64,000 bases of DNA from Corticium candelabrum (Eukaryota; Porifera; Homoscleromorpha; Homosclerophorida; Plakinidae), in NCBI RefSeq assembly GCF_963422355.1, contig NC_085092.1, positions 5,412,854-5,476,853 on the forward strand, given 5' to 3'. Position 1 is the stretch's first letter. Every line of letters starts with the position of its first letter. Below are positions 13,301 to 25,300 of this stretch, one piece after another. The translations under genes and the position numbers were made by a program. The notes beneath the pieces were generated by a model. It was not told where the DNA came from and ran no database searches. It worked only from the letters and a program-made list of their open reading frames with translations.

Positions 13301-16300
13301 GTCTCCTAGTGCTACTAGAAAATTCCGTTCAGACAAAAAGTTTCTGCATGTCCAGTTCTGAAATCTAGATGTTGAATGATGCCACGCGCTATTGAAGTGC
13401 CACAATAACAAAAGTTTATCACTTGTGTTCCAGAGATTAGCACAGCTAGCCATACGACAGGTGGGGTTACATGCAGTAGCCGGATGTACTGTTCTCAACA
13501 ACAATAGTGGCACTGAGTCAGAAGAGAAGAAACGCTCTTATCTACTCAAACAAAGAATGCTCATGTCATTATGGGATGGATTGCCAGGATGTCGATGTGA
13601 CAAACCACATTTCTGTTTGCTTGTAGCTATACAATTAGTTGAAAGTTAGGATAAAATATGAATACTCATAGTATTACATAGAAAGAATCCCAAGCATAAT
13701 ACTGTACATTGATGTGTTTACTTTCTATCTACAATGTTCATCCAATGTTACTGCAAATTCCTAGTTACGTCTTAATTTAATGTCAAATATGATAATCTGG
13801 GAAAGGTCTCAACAGTGATATTAATGACTTGTTTACTTCTGGAATCTCTGAACTAGAAACGAGTGAAAGTTTGGCAACCAACCGTTCCTCTACATGGCCA
13901 AACTGGCGACCAGATTCAAACACATTACTCGAACCCTGCTTATCTATATTCATGTTCTGGAATCCTATTGCTTTGTTTCTGTCAGTTCTACACAACAGAC
14001 TGCAGTTCACGTACATTTGAGTTCATCTACTCCAAACATCAGAGATGGGCATGGATCTATTGCAGCTGCTGTAGTACTGTGTCCGTACAAGTTTCAACTC
14101 TGTCAAGTCGGTCCGATGGTCTTTGGTCTGAACTTTGGTAACATACATTGGCTTGTCTGAAATCAGGATTAAACATGTCTTATAAGTGATGTCAAGATCA
14201 ATGCAGTGTCTAATTGTATATTCCCGTAAAGTGGCAGGGAAATGAAAGGACGAGAAAAATAAGCAATCTGGGCACTGCTGCGCTAGTTCAGAAAAGGAGG
14301 TCCATTCTTCACTCAATTCCAACCACTCAAACCAAAACACCTGGTCTAACAATGAAGGATAATCAGTGATGAGAATGCTATACAAACATATCAAAACAAC
14401 GTTATTGCAACTGCACATGTAAGAGTTAATAATTAATGACCTAAGTGAATGTATTTATAGCTTGCGAGAAGGTAGCGTGCAAGATTTTCTAATCAGTGTT
14501 GTAGATCAGGCAACTTGCTTCAGAGCTTGCTTGCAGTCGGATGTGCCCTCTTGGCAGCAAAGTGACATAAAAGTGATTCTTGGACTTCCTTCCCTCTTGA
14601 ATGGACTATTTAGCAGAGCTAACTAGACGTTAATACGACGATGACTGTAGTATGAAGGAGAGTGTATGGGAGAGTATGACGTACATAGTGATGTGTTTGT
14701 TGGCGGGTTAGTGACCGATAGTTGACGCGAACAGTGCAGTAGTTGTCTATTTCTATTATGCCGCGAAAAAGCTGCACAGCGACTTCTCGCTCAGGTCGGT
14801 CGCTCCAAGAGTACTTGGCTTTATCAGGGGAAACGCTGCAGCTGGAATAGAACAGCCTTAACCTGGTACTAACTGGCACGAAAGATGAAAAAGTAGCAGT
14901 GTCCGACAAATTGACAAAACTTGTGGTTGTCCCCGGGCAACCATGTACTGATCTTTCAGTTGTCCGTTGCTGACTATGGATGTCCGTGCAATTTCCTCTT
15001 ATACAACACTAATAGTCTATTGTGGAATTTGCGCGTGTGTGTGCGTGCACGCGCGCACGTGTGTCCAGTTACACACTACTGTAGCTCACAAATACTCAAT
15101 AGAATTCATGCATGTACAATTACAAGCTGAAACTATTAGTGACTGATTTATTATATCTGTATAGTATCTTTAGTATCGATCACTAACAGCAGCACACAGT
15201 CAATTAATTTGAGAAAACGTCAACTCTTGACAGTGAAGTAATTACTACGTAAACACGACAAACATATGTCTTATTCAAATTGACTCATCCGACTCATCAG
15301 ACTGGTCAAGTTCGCTGAATTTGCGCTTTCTAGAAGTGTGATGTCCATGAATATGGCGGCTCCCAGGTGTCCGCATAAGCCATGCACTGATGACGTTATC
15401 AGGGGCAAACTGTTCCAGTTCAGGACCATCACAGTGAACTCTCATTAGGTTGTCTAGAGTTGCCTGCTGCAATCTACAACGTCGATTTGACTTGATCAAT
15501 TTCATACCTGAGAATTGACGCTCACATTCAGCAGTGCTGGGACTGATGGTGAACATGATGTCAACAAGATGCAAAATACTGCTTAGATCTGGGTTCTTGT
15601 ACTCTGCCTTCAATAGATCACTATACACTGGAAGTAAAGGAGAAGTGCGAAGTGGCAGCAGACAACGTTTGAGTCTGCCCCATTGACTGGGCACCTCATT
15701 AATATTGCAGCTAGCCTTCTCCAGAGCTGGATAGAACGCTTCCAGTAGGGATTTGATAGCATTATGACCAAACTTCTTTAACTCGCTCTCATTGTATGGC
15801 CATAACTTAAAATTAAATATCTTGAAATGCTTCAATGGTTCTTCATCAAAGCAGGCAAATCTCTGTTTCAGATACGCTATCGAACTTTCAAATAGATTTG
15901 TTGCGTCCATGTCCCAGTCTATGCCGTCTGTTTTCGCACTTTCTCTCGTCATCCTTCTACCTCGCAACTGAATTTTGCCAAATTTGTTTTTGGAGGCATT
16001 GAATTTCAGATTGAATGATTTTCGATAGTCTCCGCCATGTTCAATAAGATCAGAAAGACTGTCAATGCAACCAGTGATGATATCTGGAATTTCAAGTACT
16101 GTTAACTTGTCTTGCTGAAATTTTCGTGAAACCTTTGTCACAACACTCAAAAAATCTAGCATAATATGAAGCCAAAAAACAAACCGGAAGCTCAAAACAT
16201 TATCCAGCAAGCCTTGCGCCCTGGACTTCTCTTCATTGCTATTGCCATCACCGACGGCCATGTGCTCTAAGTGGGAGGCTAAAGATGGCAAATTGTGCAA

Positions 16301-19300
16301 AATAGCTTTTAGAGCTCGCTCTTTGCTGACAATCCATCTGATCTGTTTGATGTCGGAGAATGACTTGAGATCATCTTCAAAAAGAGTATCCGCAACTTGT
16401 CGCAGTTCCCGTCGTCGTTTAGGGGAATAATGGTAAAGCTTAATAATTTCCTTTGAGGTTCTTTCAAACTCATCAAGATAACACGTTCTCTTAACCGTGT
16501 CGAGAACAGCCAATTCCAGTTTGTGTGCAACACAATGTACTATTGTAGCACAGGGATGGTCACAAATGAGCTTAGCCTTGACACCATTGCGAGCCCCCAT
16601 CATGACAGCAGCACCATCAAAATTGCCGCAAACGATATTTAGAGCATCGGGGAGATCATCATTCACAACATGCTTCAGGCCTGTTTGCAAAGCTGAATAC
16701 ACTCCATCTGCGTTAGCGTGCTTCAGGTCTACCAAGGCAGCCAACTTCGTTACAGGTTGACAACTAGAAAGTTCAACGTATCGTACCATAACCATCTCTT
16801 GCTCTATCACAGTTAAATCTGTTGATCCATCACATATTACCGAGACGTATCGATGTTCAACCAGAGCACGAGCTGTTGTCAGTCTTATCTCATCAGCCAC
16901 ATACTTGATAAACTTGGCTGCAGCCTTTTCGTGCAAATAATTCTTACCCAAATCAACGCCATTCAAAATTTGTAGCTTGCATATGTATTCATAGTCGACA
17001 AAGGGTTTACATCTTTTGGCAACAGCATAAGCTGTTCGAAACAAACATCTGTATCGTTGTCGTTCCCCTTCATGGAGGCGCAGAATACCTGACCCAATTA
17101 CTGTAGTTTCAGCATCTACTGCTTGCTGACCGCTCATGTGTTCAGCGTGGACGCATGCCAAGTGCTGTTTCGAAACACTATGCTTTTTAATAGGGTCTAT
17201 TCTAAACTTTGTGGTCCCCAAAACAAAAGGACTTCGGTTATCTGCATATAAAGAGTGCTTACAACACAATTTGCATCTCATGAAATCGGAACGCACGTTT
17301 CCATCACTTCCTATTTCTTCTACACACAACTGCAGCCAAGGAAATCGATCTTTCCAACTTGGGACAAATTGTCTTCTTCGTTTTTCAGCATCATAGACTG
17401 CATCATAACTAGCCTTCTTGCTTGCAGGAGTAGAAACAGTCACTCTGGACGTTTTAGTCAAATACTCACTAGTTGCAGTTGCTGTCAGATCCTTCTTTGC
17501 AACAAAAGCAAACATGCTTTGTTGTTTCGTCTTCTTTTGTGTAGAGCTGACTTTCTGCAGTGATTTTGGGGTGTTCAAATCGACAGTACCTAGCCTATTA
17601 CGGTTAGCTTCTGTAGTCACTACAGCGTCATTCTCGCTACACGAATTAGACTCACTGCTGCTACTGGACTTCTCTTCGCCAGGACTTGATTGCTTACGAG
17701 ACGGCAAAATAGGAACAAAGTGGTTTGTACGTAGCAGTGGCTGATGAAGCAATGCAGTAGACGCACAGCACCACATGATATGCACAGTGCTTGCTGCACA
17801 ACCTAACATTGGTGAAAATAGACCTTGAAGAAAGTGGCGAAATCCTGAGGTACTTGCAGTATCAGGGTAAATCATTTTTAAGTTCACTCCCATTACAGAA
17901 GTCAGGGACAGCGCTTCTGGCAGACTGACATAGGATCCAAGCTTCTCGCAATTTCTAGCAGTTATCTTCAATGCTTGAGCAAAAGCTTCTAGTGTAGTGA
18001 ATCCTTGCCAAGTACAGCTACTAAATATTTTATAAGAATCGTCATCTAGAATCTGGCTAAGCAGGGCTGCTGAGGACAACGAATGTTTTTGTTGGGCACA
18101 GGTGTACGCTCGCTCAACACACAGATCAGAATAGTATTTGTTGTGACGCGTCAGCTCCTTTGCAGTCTCCAGACGTAACAATTTATGACAGGATTCCTCA
18201 TTACCTGTCAAGAGAAGACTCGCAGCTCGAAACAAACAATTTCCGTCTCCACGAACACAAACTGGTAAATGGTGTGTAGGAGCATCAGACGGAAATAACT
18301 GCAACGCCACGGGGTCGACTGCAAATGATCGTGCGTCAACTTCAGCTATCTTTCCGACTTCAAATTGTGACGCCATCAGAAACAAACACGAAGCATGCAC
18401 GACTGAGATGTCTACATAAGAACAAAACTGGAATGACTACTATAAGCTAGAACGAAAGTCTTACAGAGCAGCAGTTGTGATAGAGATCTGATTGTGGTCA
18501 CACGCGTGCATTCGCAAAGCAAGAATGTGTTGAGGAGTGGCGTTTGCCACCACCTGGACAGATGTTTTGGCCTGCTAATGATTTGCTAAAGTACATGCCA
18601 TGCAAGAGTTGTAGAAGAAAGGCGCACAATGACACCTCTAGAACTACAGTTACTTCTACAAGATTGTCGAATTAGCATACTCAGCACGTGCAACTATGTA
18701 TTACTCACAACAGCAGTTCACACCCATGTACCCAAGTAGCACACACGATCACACCTATAGAGTGACACCATTTAGTAGGTTGATACGTCTTGTTTGGCAT
18801 TTGCCACCTGCCATCTTCTTGCCACGCGTTATTATTGTTTAGATGTTAGCGGTTACAATAGACGATAATGACTGACATGCCCTTTGCATCACCACGTGAA
18901 GCAGATTCATTGCACTACCTTGGTTGTCCCTGGGCAACTACACACCAATTATTCAGTTGTCCGTAAAAAAATTAGTTGTCCCGGGCGCCCGGGCTACCAA
19001 TTTGTCGGACACTGAGCAGTGAGATTATGGAACCATTGGAACGAGACGCGAACAGATGTGGATGAGGGTACACAATCAACGTCCAAAACTGAGTTGCCGA
19101 TAGCATCCGCTGGTTCCCACAAGCCAAATACCAGGGTTGGAAGAAAGAGAAAACGCGTGCAGAAGGAGTTAAAGCAGTCGGCAACATCACCTCTCTTTTC
19201 CACGGAGCAGCAGCAGTTTCTCTCGGAACTGGTGACGAAGATGGTGCAGGCGGAAAAGTCGCAGGTAGATGTAGATGGGGCGCAGGTACAGACCCAGGGA

Positions 19301-22300
19301 ATTCCGGCAGAGCAAATTTCACGAAACCAGCAGCAGACTTCTTCAAAGTCGAAATGCAGAAGGCTGGCACGAGGAGAAGCAAGTACGCCGGAGATCTCGG
19401 AAGATAAAGAGGACGTCGAACGACCAACTCCTCGGCACACACAGACAGATATGCATCGTGATCAGTCTCACACTCTGCATAGTGTCTATCCTGTTTCGGA
19501 AAAATGGGTGAGGCAGATCCTTCCAAGTGAGTTCGTTGACTTTGACGCGTTGTTGGCCGAATGCCCAAGTTCAATTCTATACGCAGCCAGTGCAATGCCC
19601 GACAAGTCCCAAGTCGCATTAGAGGTTGGCCCTGCAGGTCTGAGCGTAGCACAAAAACAGCAACGCCACTTGGTGACGGACATTACTTCGTGGCTTACAG
19701 CATGGTCTCTGTTTGCAAACACGCTGACAATAGGTAATCCAAGTCAAGCGTCAGAGTTATTTGGTTACCAGTTACTAATTGCGCAAGTAGCTAGTCGATT
19801 TACTACGGTGGCATGGCTACAATGTGACAGGGCATTCCGTAAAGCAGCCTCTCGTAAGCCGGCTCGATGCTGGGACGAGGTAGACGTGTCATTATGGTCC
19901 ATCTGTTTCACTAACCAGGCTAGAATGGTATGCTTCAAGTGTCGGGATTCCGAGCACCTAGCTTCCCAGTGCCCCAAGAAAAGACAGTACTTTCGGTCAA
20001 TGGGCGACGGCAATTCCAATCAATCGGGACAACTTACCAGCAAGGGAGCGCGCGTTGTCGCCCTCGCAAACACCAACGTGCGCAGCGTGTGCAGAGATTA
20101 CAACAGTGGAACGTGCAACAATGTCGAAGAAGCATGCAAGTTTGCCCACACGTGTAGCTGCTGTGGCGGACAACACGCAGCCCTTGTGTGTGAGTCAAAG
20201 AGACAGTAAATGCGACGGGGGCGCCTCAGTAATTAAGGACAGTAATTTTAGAATTAATGTCAGAGTTTCGTTTTCTGTTGCGATCTCACCCCAATGCACG
20301 GTGGGTTGACTGGTTATTAGAGAACTTAGAGCAAGGGTTTAGAATAGGTTGTAAGGACGACACGCTACATTACTCAGCACGTAACCTTCAGTCGGCAATT
20401 CAGCATCCAGACGTCGTCTCGGCAGCATTGGCAGCACAGTGTGATAAAGGTTTTCTCTCCGGGCCACACGACCATCCCCACTAGCTAATTTCGTTTCATC
20501 TGGCTTGGGTGTGGTGCCCAAGAAGGACGGGTCTTGGTGACTTATCTGTCATCTGTCGGCACCCATGGGCAAAAGTGTGAATGATGCAATCGACAAATCC
20601 GGTGTTACCATGAAATACCCATCAGTGGACACGACCATTGCTATGATTGAGACGTTTCTATTATCCCGTACATGATCAAAATTGACTTCAAGAACGTGTT
20701 TCGTCATTGTCGTGTCCATCCAGACGATTGGCATCTGTTGGGTTACGCGTGGCGGGGCAGCTATTACTACCACAGGAGGTTGCCGTTTGGTTTGCGGTCG
20801 TCCTCGTGCTTGTTTAACCAAATGGCAGATGCAGTAGAGTGGATTCTGCATGTCAAGTTCGGTATCCGACACGTCATTCATTACCTGGATGATTTTCTCA
20901 TATTAGCTTCCACGAGTAAGAAGGGTAAAAAAATATTAGACACCACCGTGGCGATGCTCCAGCGTCTGGGTATGGAGTGGGCACCCGAGAAGGTGGAAGG
21001 ACCAGCAAAAATTTTGACTTTTTTAGGTATAAAGATTGACTCACGCAATAAGGTACTACGCCTTCCGCAGTCCAAACGGGAAGATCTCGAAGCCGAGCTG
21101 CAGCAATGGTGCTTACGTAAGAAGTGCACAAAATGCCAGTTACTTTCACTGATCGGCAAGCACTCTCGTTTGCTGGGAAGGTCCTACCGGCAGGGCAAAT
21201 ATTTATTAGAAGATTAATCGATTTAGCAACAACTGTGAAAACATTTAGTCATCAGGTAAACTTGTCACAGGACACTCGCGCTCACATCCAGTGGTGGCAA
21301 CGCGTACTTCCGTCGTGGCCAGAGAAGTCGTACTTCCTTACTACTTCGTGGTAGCTGTCTCCAGAGATGCAGCTGATTACTGACGCGGCAGGGTCACATG
21401 CTTTTGGGGTCTGCTGGAACAGACAGTGGCTGTGCGGGCGCTGGCTGGAGCAACACCAGCAGAAGTCGTTTTCGATCATGTGGAAAGAGCTGTACGCTAT
21501 TGTTATCGCGGCAGCTACCTGCGGGTCTAAATGGACCGGAAAACGTTTGCTTTCCACTGTGACAACCATGCGGTAGTTGATATTTGGTGGAAAAAGACCA
21601 TAAAGACAAACACCTCATGCAGCTCGTACGTTCACTGTACTTTATAGCAGCTAGAGGAAACGTTACTGTCTCAGTCTCGCATATTCACGGCGTGAATAAT
21701 ACATTGGCTGATGCATTGTCTCGTGGACAGGTGGAGAAGTTCAACGCCCTAGCTCCACTGGCAGATCCGGAACCAACACCGCTACCACCCAATTGGGAAT
21801 CGCTCTGGACCACAACATTTGGCAGTTTCAACGTGCAGCAATAGCCCCGTCAACGCGGGCAGATTACGCTACGGTATGAGACAATTTAACAACTTTTGCC
21901 AAAAGCTGGGGATATCTCCCATGACGGCTTCAGAGACCACACTTTCAAGATTCGCATCGTTCAGCGCAAGGGCAGTTGGAGCGGAGACTATCAGGATGTA
22001 TTTATCGGCAGTGCGTCACTTTCACATCCAGGAAGAGTACGTCGACCCGCTCCAAACGACACCTCGTTTGCAGTTCGTTCTCCGCAGCATACGGAGATCA
22101 CAAAAGACTTCCCACAATAGACCACTTCGACGCCCGATCACGTTGCCAGTTCTTAGGAGTTTGAAGACGTCCCTGCACCTATGGCCTCAGCTGTGCCGCA
22201 GAGATAAGTTAATGTATTGGGAAGCATTCACAACAGCTTTCTTCGGTTTCATGCGGGTCTCACAATTTACAGCAGCAAGCGACACGTCCTTCAACGAGCA

Positions 22301-25300
22301 GACATTACGAGGAAAAAAAGTTCAGTTTAAGGAGGACATGGTAGTGCTCCACTTACGAATGTCCAAGTCAGACCCTTTTCATCACGACTGCAATGTAGTA
22401 CTGGCTCCCACAGGGGGTCCCGTGTGCCCTGTACATGCTCTCAAACAGTATTTGGCAGTCCGGTGGATGGACGTTGGCTTACTGCTCTTCTGCTTCCAGT
22501 CAGAAGCATTTCTGTCGAGAGACAGACTTTCTTTTCAACTGCGATCTTTACTGGATAACGTGGGTATAGAATCGAGCTCATACACCTCGCACAGTTTTCG
22601 AATTGGAGCAGCTTCTAGTGCAGCGGCACCTGGATTACCAGAGCATTTGATCCAAAGGATGGGCCGTTGGACCTCTGAGTGCTTCAAGACGTATGTGAGA
22701 TCGAATATTCAAGTGTTGCAGTCTGCGGTGTGTCGCATGAGTGAGCGAAAATAGTAGATAGAAATAAATTGGCAGTTGTTTTGTGTTGCATTTGGTTCAT
22801 GTTTCTATCTTGCGTGGTGCCGCGATGGACCAACGCATGCTGACACTTGCTTGGGAGGGTGTTTGGGGGGGGCAGCCTCACTGGGACCGCAGAGCAAGAG
22901 GCATGCCGCCAGGGTACGGGCGTACCATTGACAACCAGTGGTATTTCTGGGAACGAGGCTATTGTTAGGTATGGTGGCAGCTGCCAGGCGGCAGCGGGTC
23001 CTTCGTGCTGTCAGGCAACAGTGGCAGGCTGCGGTCCTGCATGCCCAGCGTTGGGTGGCGCTAAGCATAGATCAGCTTCGATAACCGGAAGCTGTCCCCC
23101 AATTAACCCCACTGGTGCCTTGCAACACGTCGAGGAGAATTAATTGCAATTAAGGCAACGTCTTTGCATACATTTCAGTGATTTCAGTCTTTGTTGCTTC
23201 AGACAAGTGGCCAAAGTCAAGAGATTGCCATAAAGAAATGCATAATATGAAATGCAGGAGGCCGTCAGTTTCCACAATAGCACGACTGATGATGAAGCTT
23301 CAAGTGCAGTTTCTGTTCAGCTGTGTTTGTCGCATCTTAGTTTAGAATTGCTGCATCAAATTCTGCACTTGTATGAAGACAGAGACTTTCCAAGTGTTAG
23401 CAGACTGCTTGCCGTAGAATACATGTGTTTGATCGAAGGACACTGGTTTGCAATCGCCAAGCATTACATGAACTGCATGCTTCTCAAATCATTGTAAGTA
23501 GAGAGTTAGAGCTAATGACTGTGAGACTCTGCTAGGGTAATAACAAAGCAAGTCTTCACGCCTAATTCCGAACTCATAAAATAGCAAAGACCCAATAACC
23601 ACTCTCTCCCAGCCCTCTCACGTGCTCTCCCGCCACATCACGTGCAAAAAAGCACTGCACACCATGGAGAACCAAATCTGCAGTGCAATCATGTTACACA
23701 CACACTTCCTACCATCACAGACACTTGCCAATCCTCCCATGTACAAACAACAGTTTGAATGTCATCACAAAATATGTTACATACAAACAAACTTACATTA
23801 GTTGTTGCTGCTTTGTTGCACTTTGATTCAATGAGACGTTGTACTACAGGTAAACGACCATCAAGACATGCCCTGAAAAATGGTGTGTAGCCCCACTAAA
23901 CAATTTGAAACAATAACTACAAGTCAGCAAAAGTAATGTTAACAGTAAAACCTCATGACGATCTTCAATGTTGAGACCAATACTCAACAGATAATCAACA
24001 ACATCAACATTACCAGCAACGTGTAAAGCTGTAAATCCAATCTGTAGTTGACACACAATGTTAGAAGAACATTTATCAGTACAATACTAACTGCACTGCA
24101 TGAAACACACATATACAACAGACACAATTTAAGGCTGGAAAAATAGTCATCAATAGTCTCGCTTAGCCAAACCCTCTCCCATCAGGTCAAAGTTCCAGGC
24201 AAGAAAGGGTCTGGTGAAGTGTCGCTGTGTTGCTCTTTCACAGATAATGTGTGATTTAAATACCAAATTTGGTTTGTTAGACGTTCACTAAAGACCATAT
24301 CAGTATGCACACATCATCTTGTTTTCGATGACGTTAGTTGCAGGATCTTACAAATATATCTGCCACTCTAGACTGTCTGTGGTCACTTTGGACACCAAAA
24401 AGCATCCAGTACTGTACATACATATCCAGGAGTACATACATATCCAGTCAAGTCACTGCTATGTCACCTCCTTTCCCCTCATGACTCTCCACTGTCACAC
24501 CAGACATAACAGTGCCTAAACTGTTTTGCAGAATAAGAATCTACGCATTGATTCACACATCTGCAAAGAACTCTTCTTTTATTGTGACTTATGATCTCCA
24601 CACACTTGACAATCAAAGCTGGACATACTGCACAATGTGTCTACACTGTACAAGCAATAGCAACCTTTCTGGACTGCAGCTAGTACAGATTTAGGACAAC
24701 GTCTGACACACAGTGTGGACAGCTTCTTTGTATAAAATGAAATCAGGCCACATAGGTCTTGCTTACATATTTAAAAACGACTCAAGAGGCATCAATGTGT
24801 GATTAACAGTGTCACTTCCATTGACAAGGGACTGTGCTTTGTAATAGATGTTTTGCATTCATTATCTATCATGCCAAACATTTCACCAGGACACCATCTA
24901 AGTTGCATGCTTGCATATGCAAAAACGTGGACGTTGCATGCACAGTTTTATGAATAAAAACTAAAGTCTACCACAAAAGTTTAACTAAAAGCGCAAGACT
25001 AATCATTGAACATTGTTTCTCCGTGTGATGTTTCAATCATGAACATCAAACTAAATACACATAATTCATTGTATCTATACACAATGTCCTTCCAGTTGAC
25101 ACGCCTTTTCTTCAAATTATTTTTACTCAACTCCATCAACAAAGTGACAATTACCCCAACCTCAAAACTACACCAATTCCCATACACCACAAAACAGTCT
25201 ATCTTAATCAACACAGTGTCGCTAATGTAACACTCATTTACATCATTTCTCAATTGGCAAAATCAAATCACAAATACTGTCACATACTAATACACTCACA

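Larger units (their letters stand above)
14603..23142 (+). mobile_element. Tyrosine-recombinase (DIRS order, Ngaro-like) retrotransposon, interrupted by a hAT element
   Basis: Both ends are fixed by comparison with the empty site in copy A: ...CCTCTTGAAT | GGACTATTT... and ...GGAGAATTA | ATTGCAATTA..., with at most AAT/ATT shared at the junctions. This agrees with the lack of a standard target duplication in recombinase-mobilised elements. Content in order: gag, RT, RNase H, tyrosine recombinase; no methyltransferase domain. Without the 4.12 kb hAT insert it is about 4.4 kb. The RT/RNase H part is frameshifted, so it is not autonomous now. I could not identify the split direct repeats expected of Ngaro elements. 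Confidence 0.85.
12284..24130. repeat. Tandem segmental duplication, copy B, interrupted by a retrotransposon
   Basis: Aligns with copy A over 12284-14602 and 23143-24130; the 8.54 kb between these is the inserted tyrosine-recombinase element. Copy B also has roughly 85 extra bases around 12850-12940. The duplication doubled a pair of ankyrin exons without breaking the reading frame because both repeat exons are symmetric (phase 0-0). Confidence 0.85.

Noticed and set aside
18994..19652. Minus-strand ORFs of 226 and 148 codons
   Set aside because: They lie opposite the gag ORF with its recognisable zinc knuckles and have no motif of their own.
24999..25253. Extra ankyrin exon (GVIVTLLMELSKNN...)
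   Set aside because: Only the second half resembles ankyrin, and the nearest acceptor gives the wrong phase, whereas all other ankyrin exons are phase 0.
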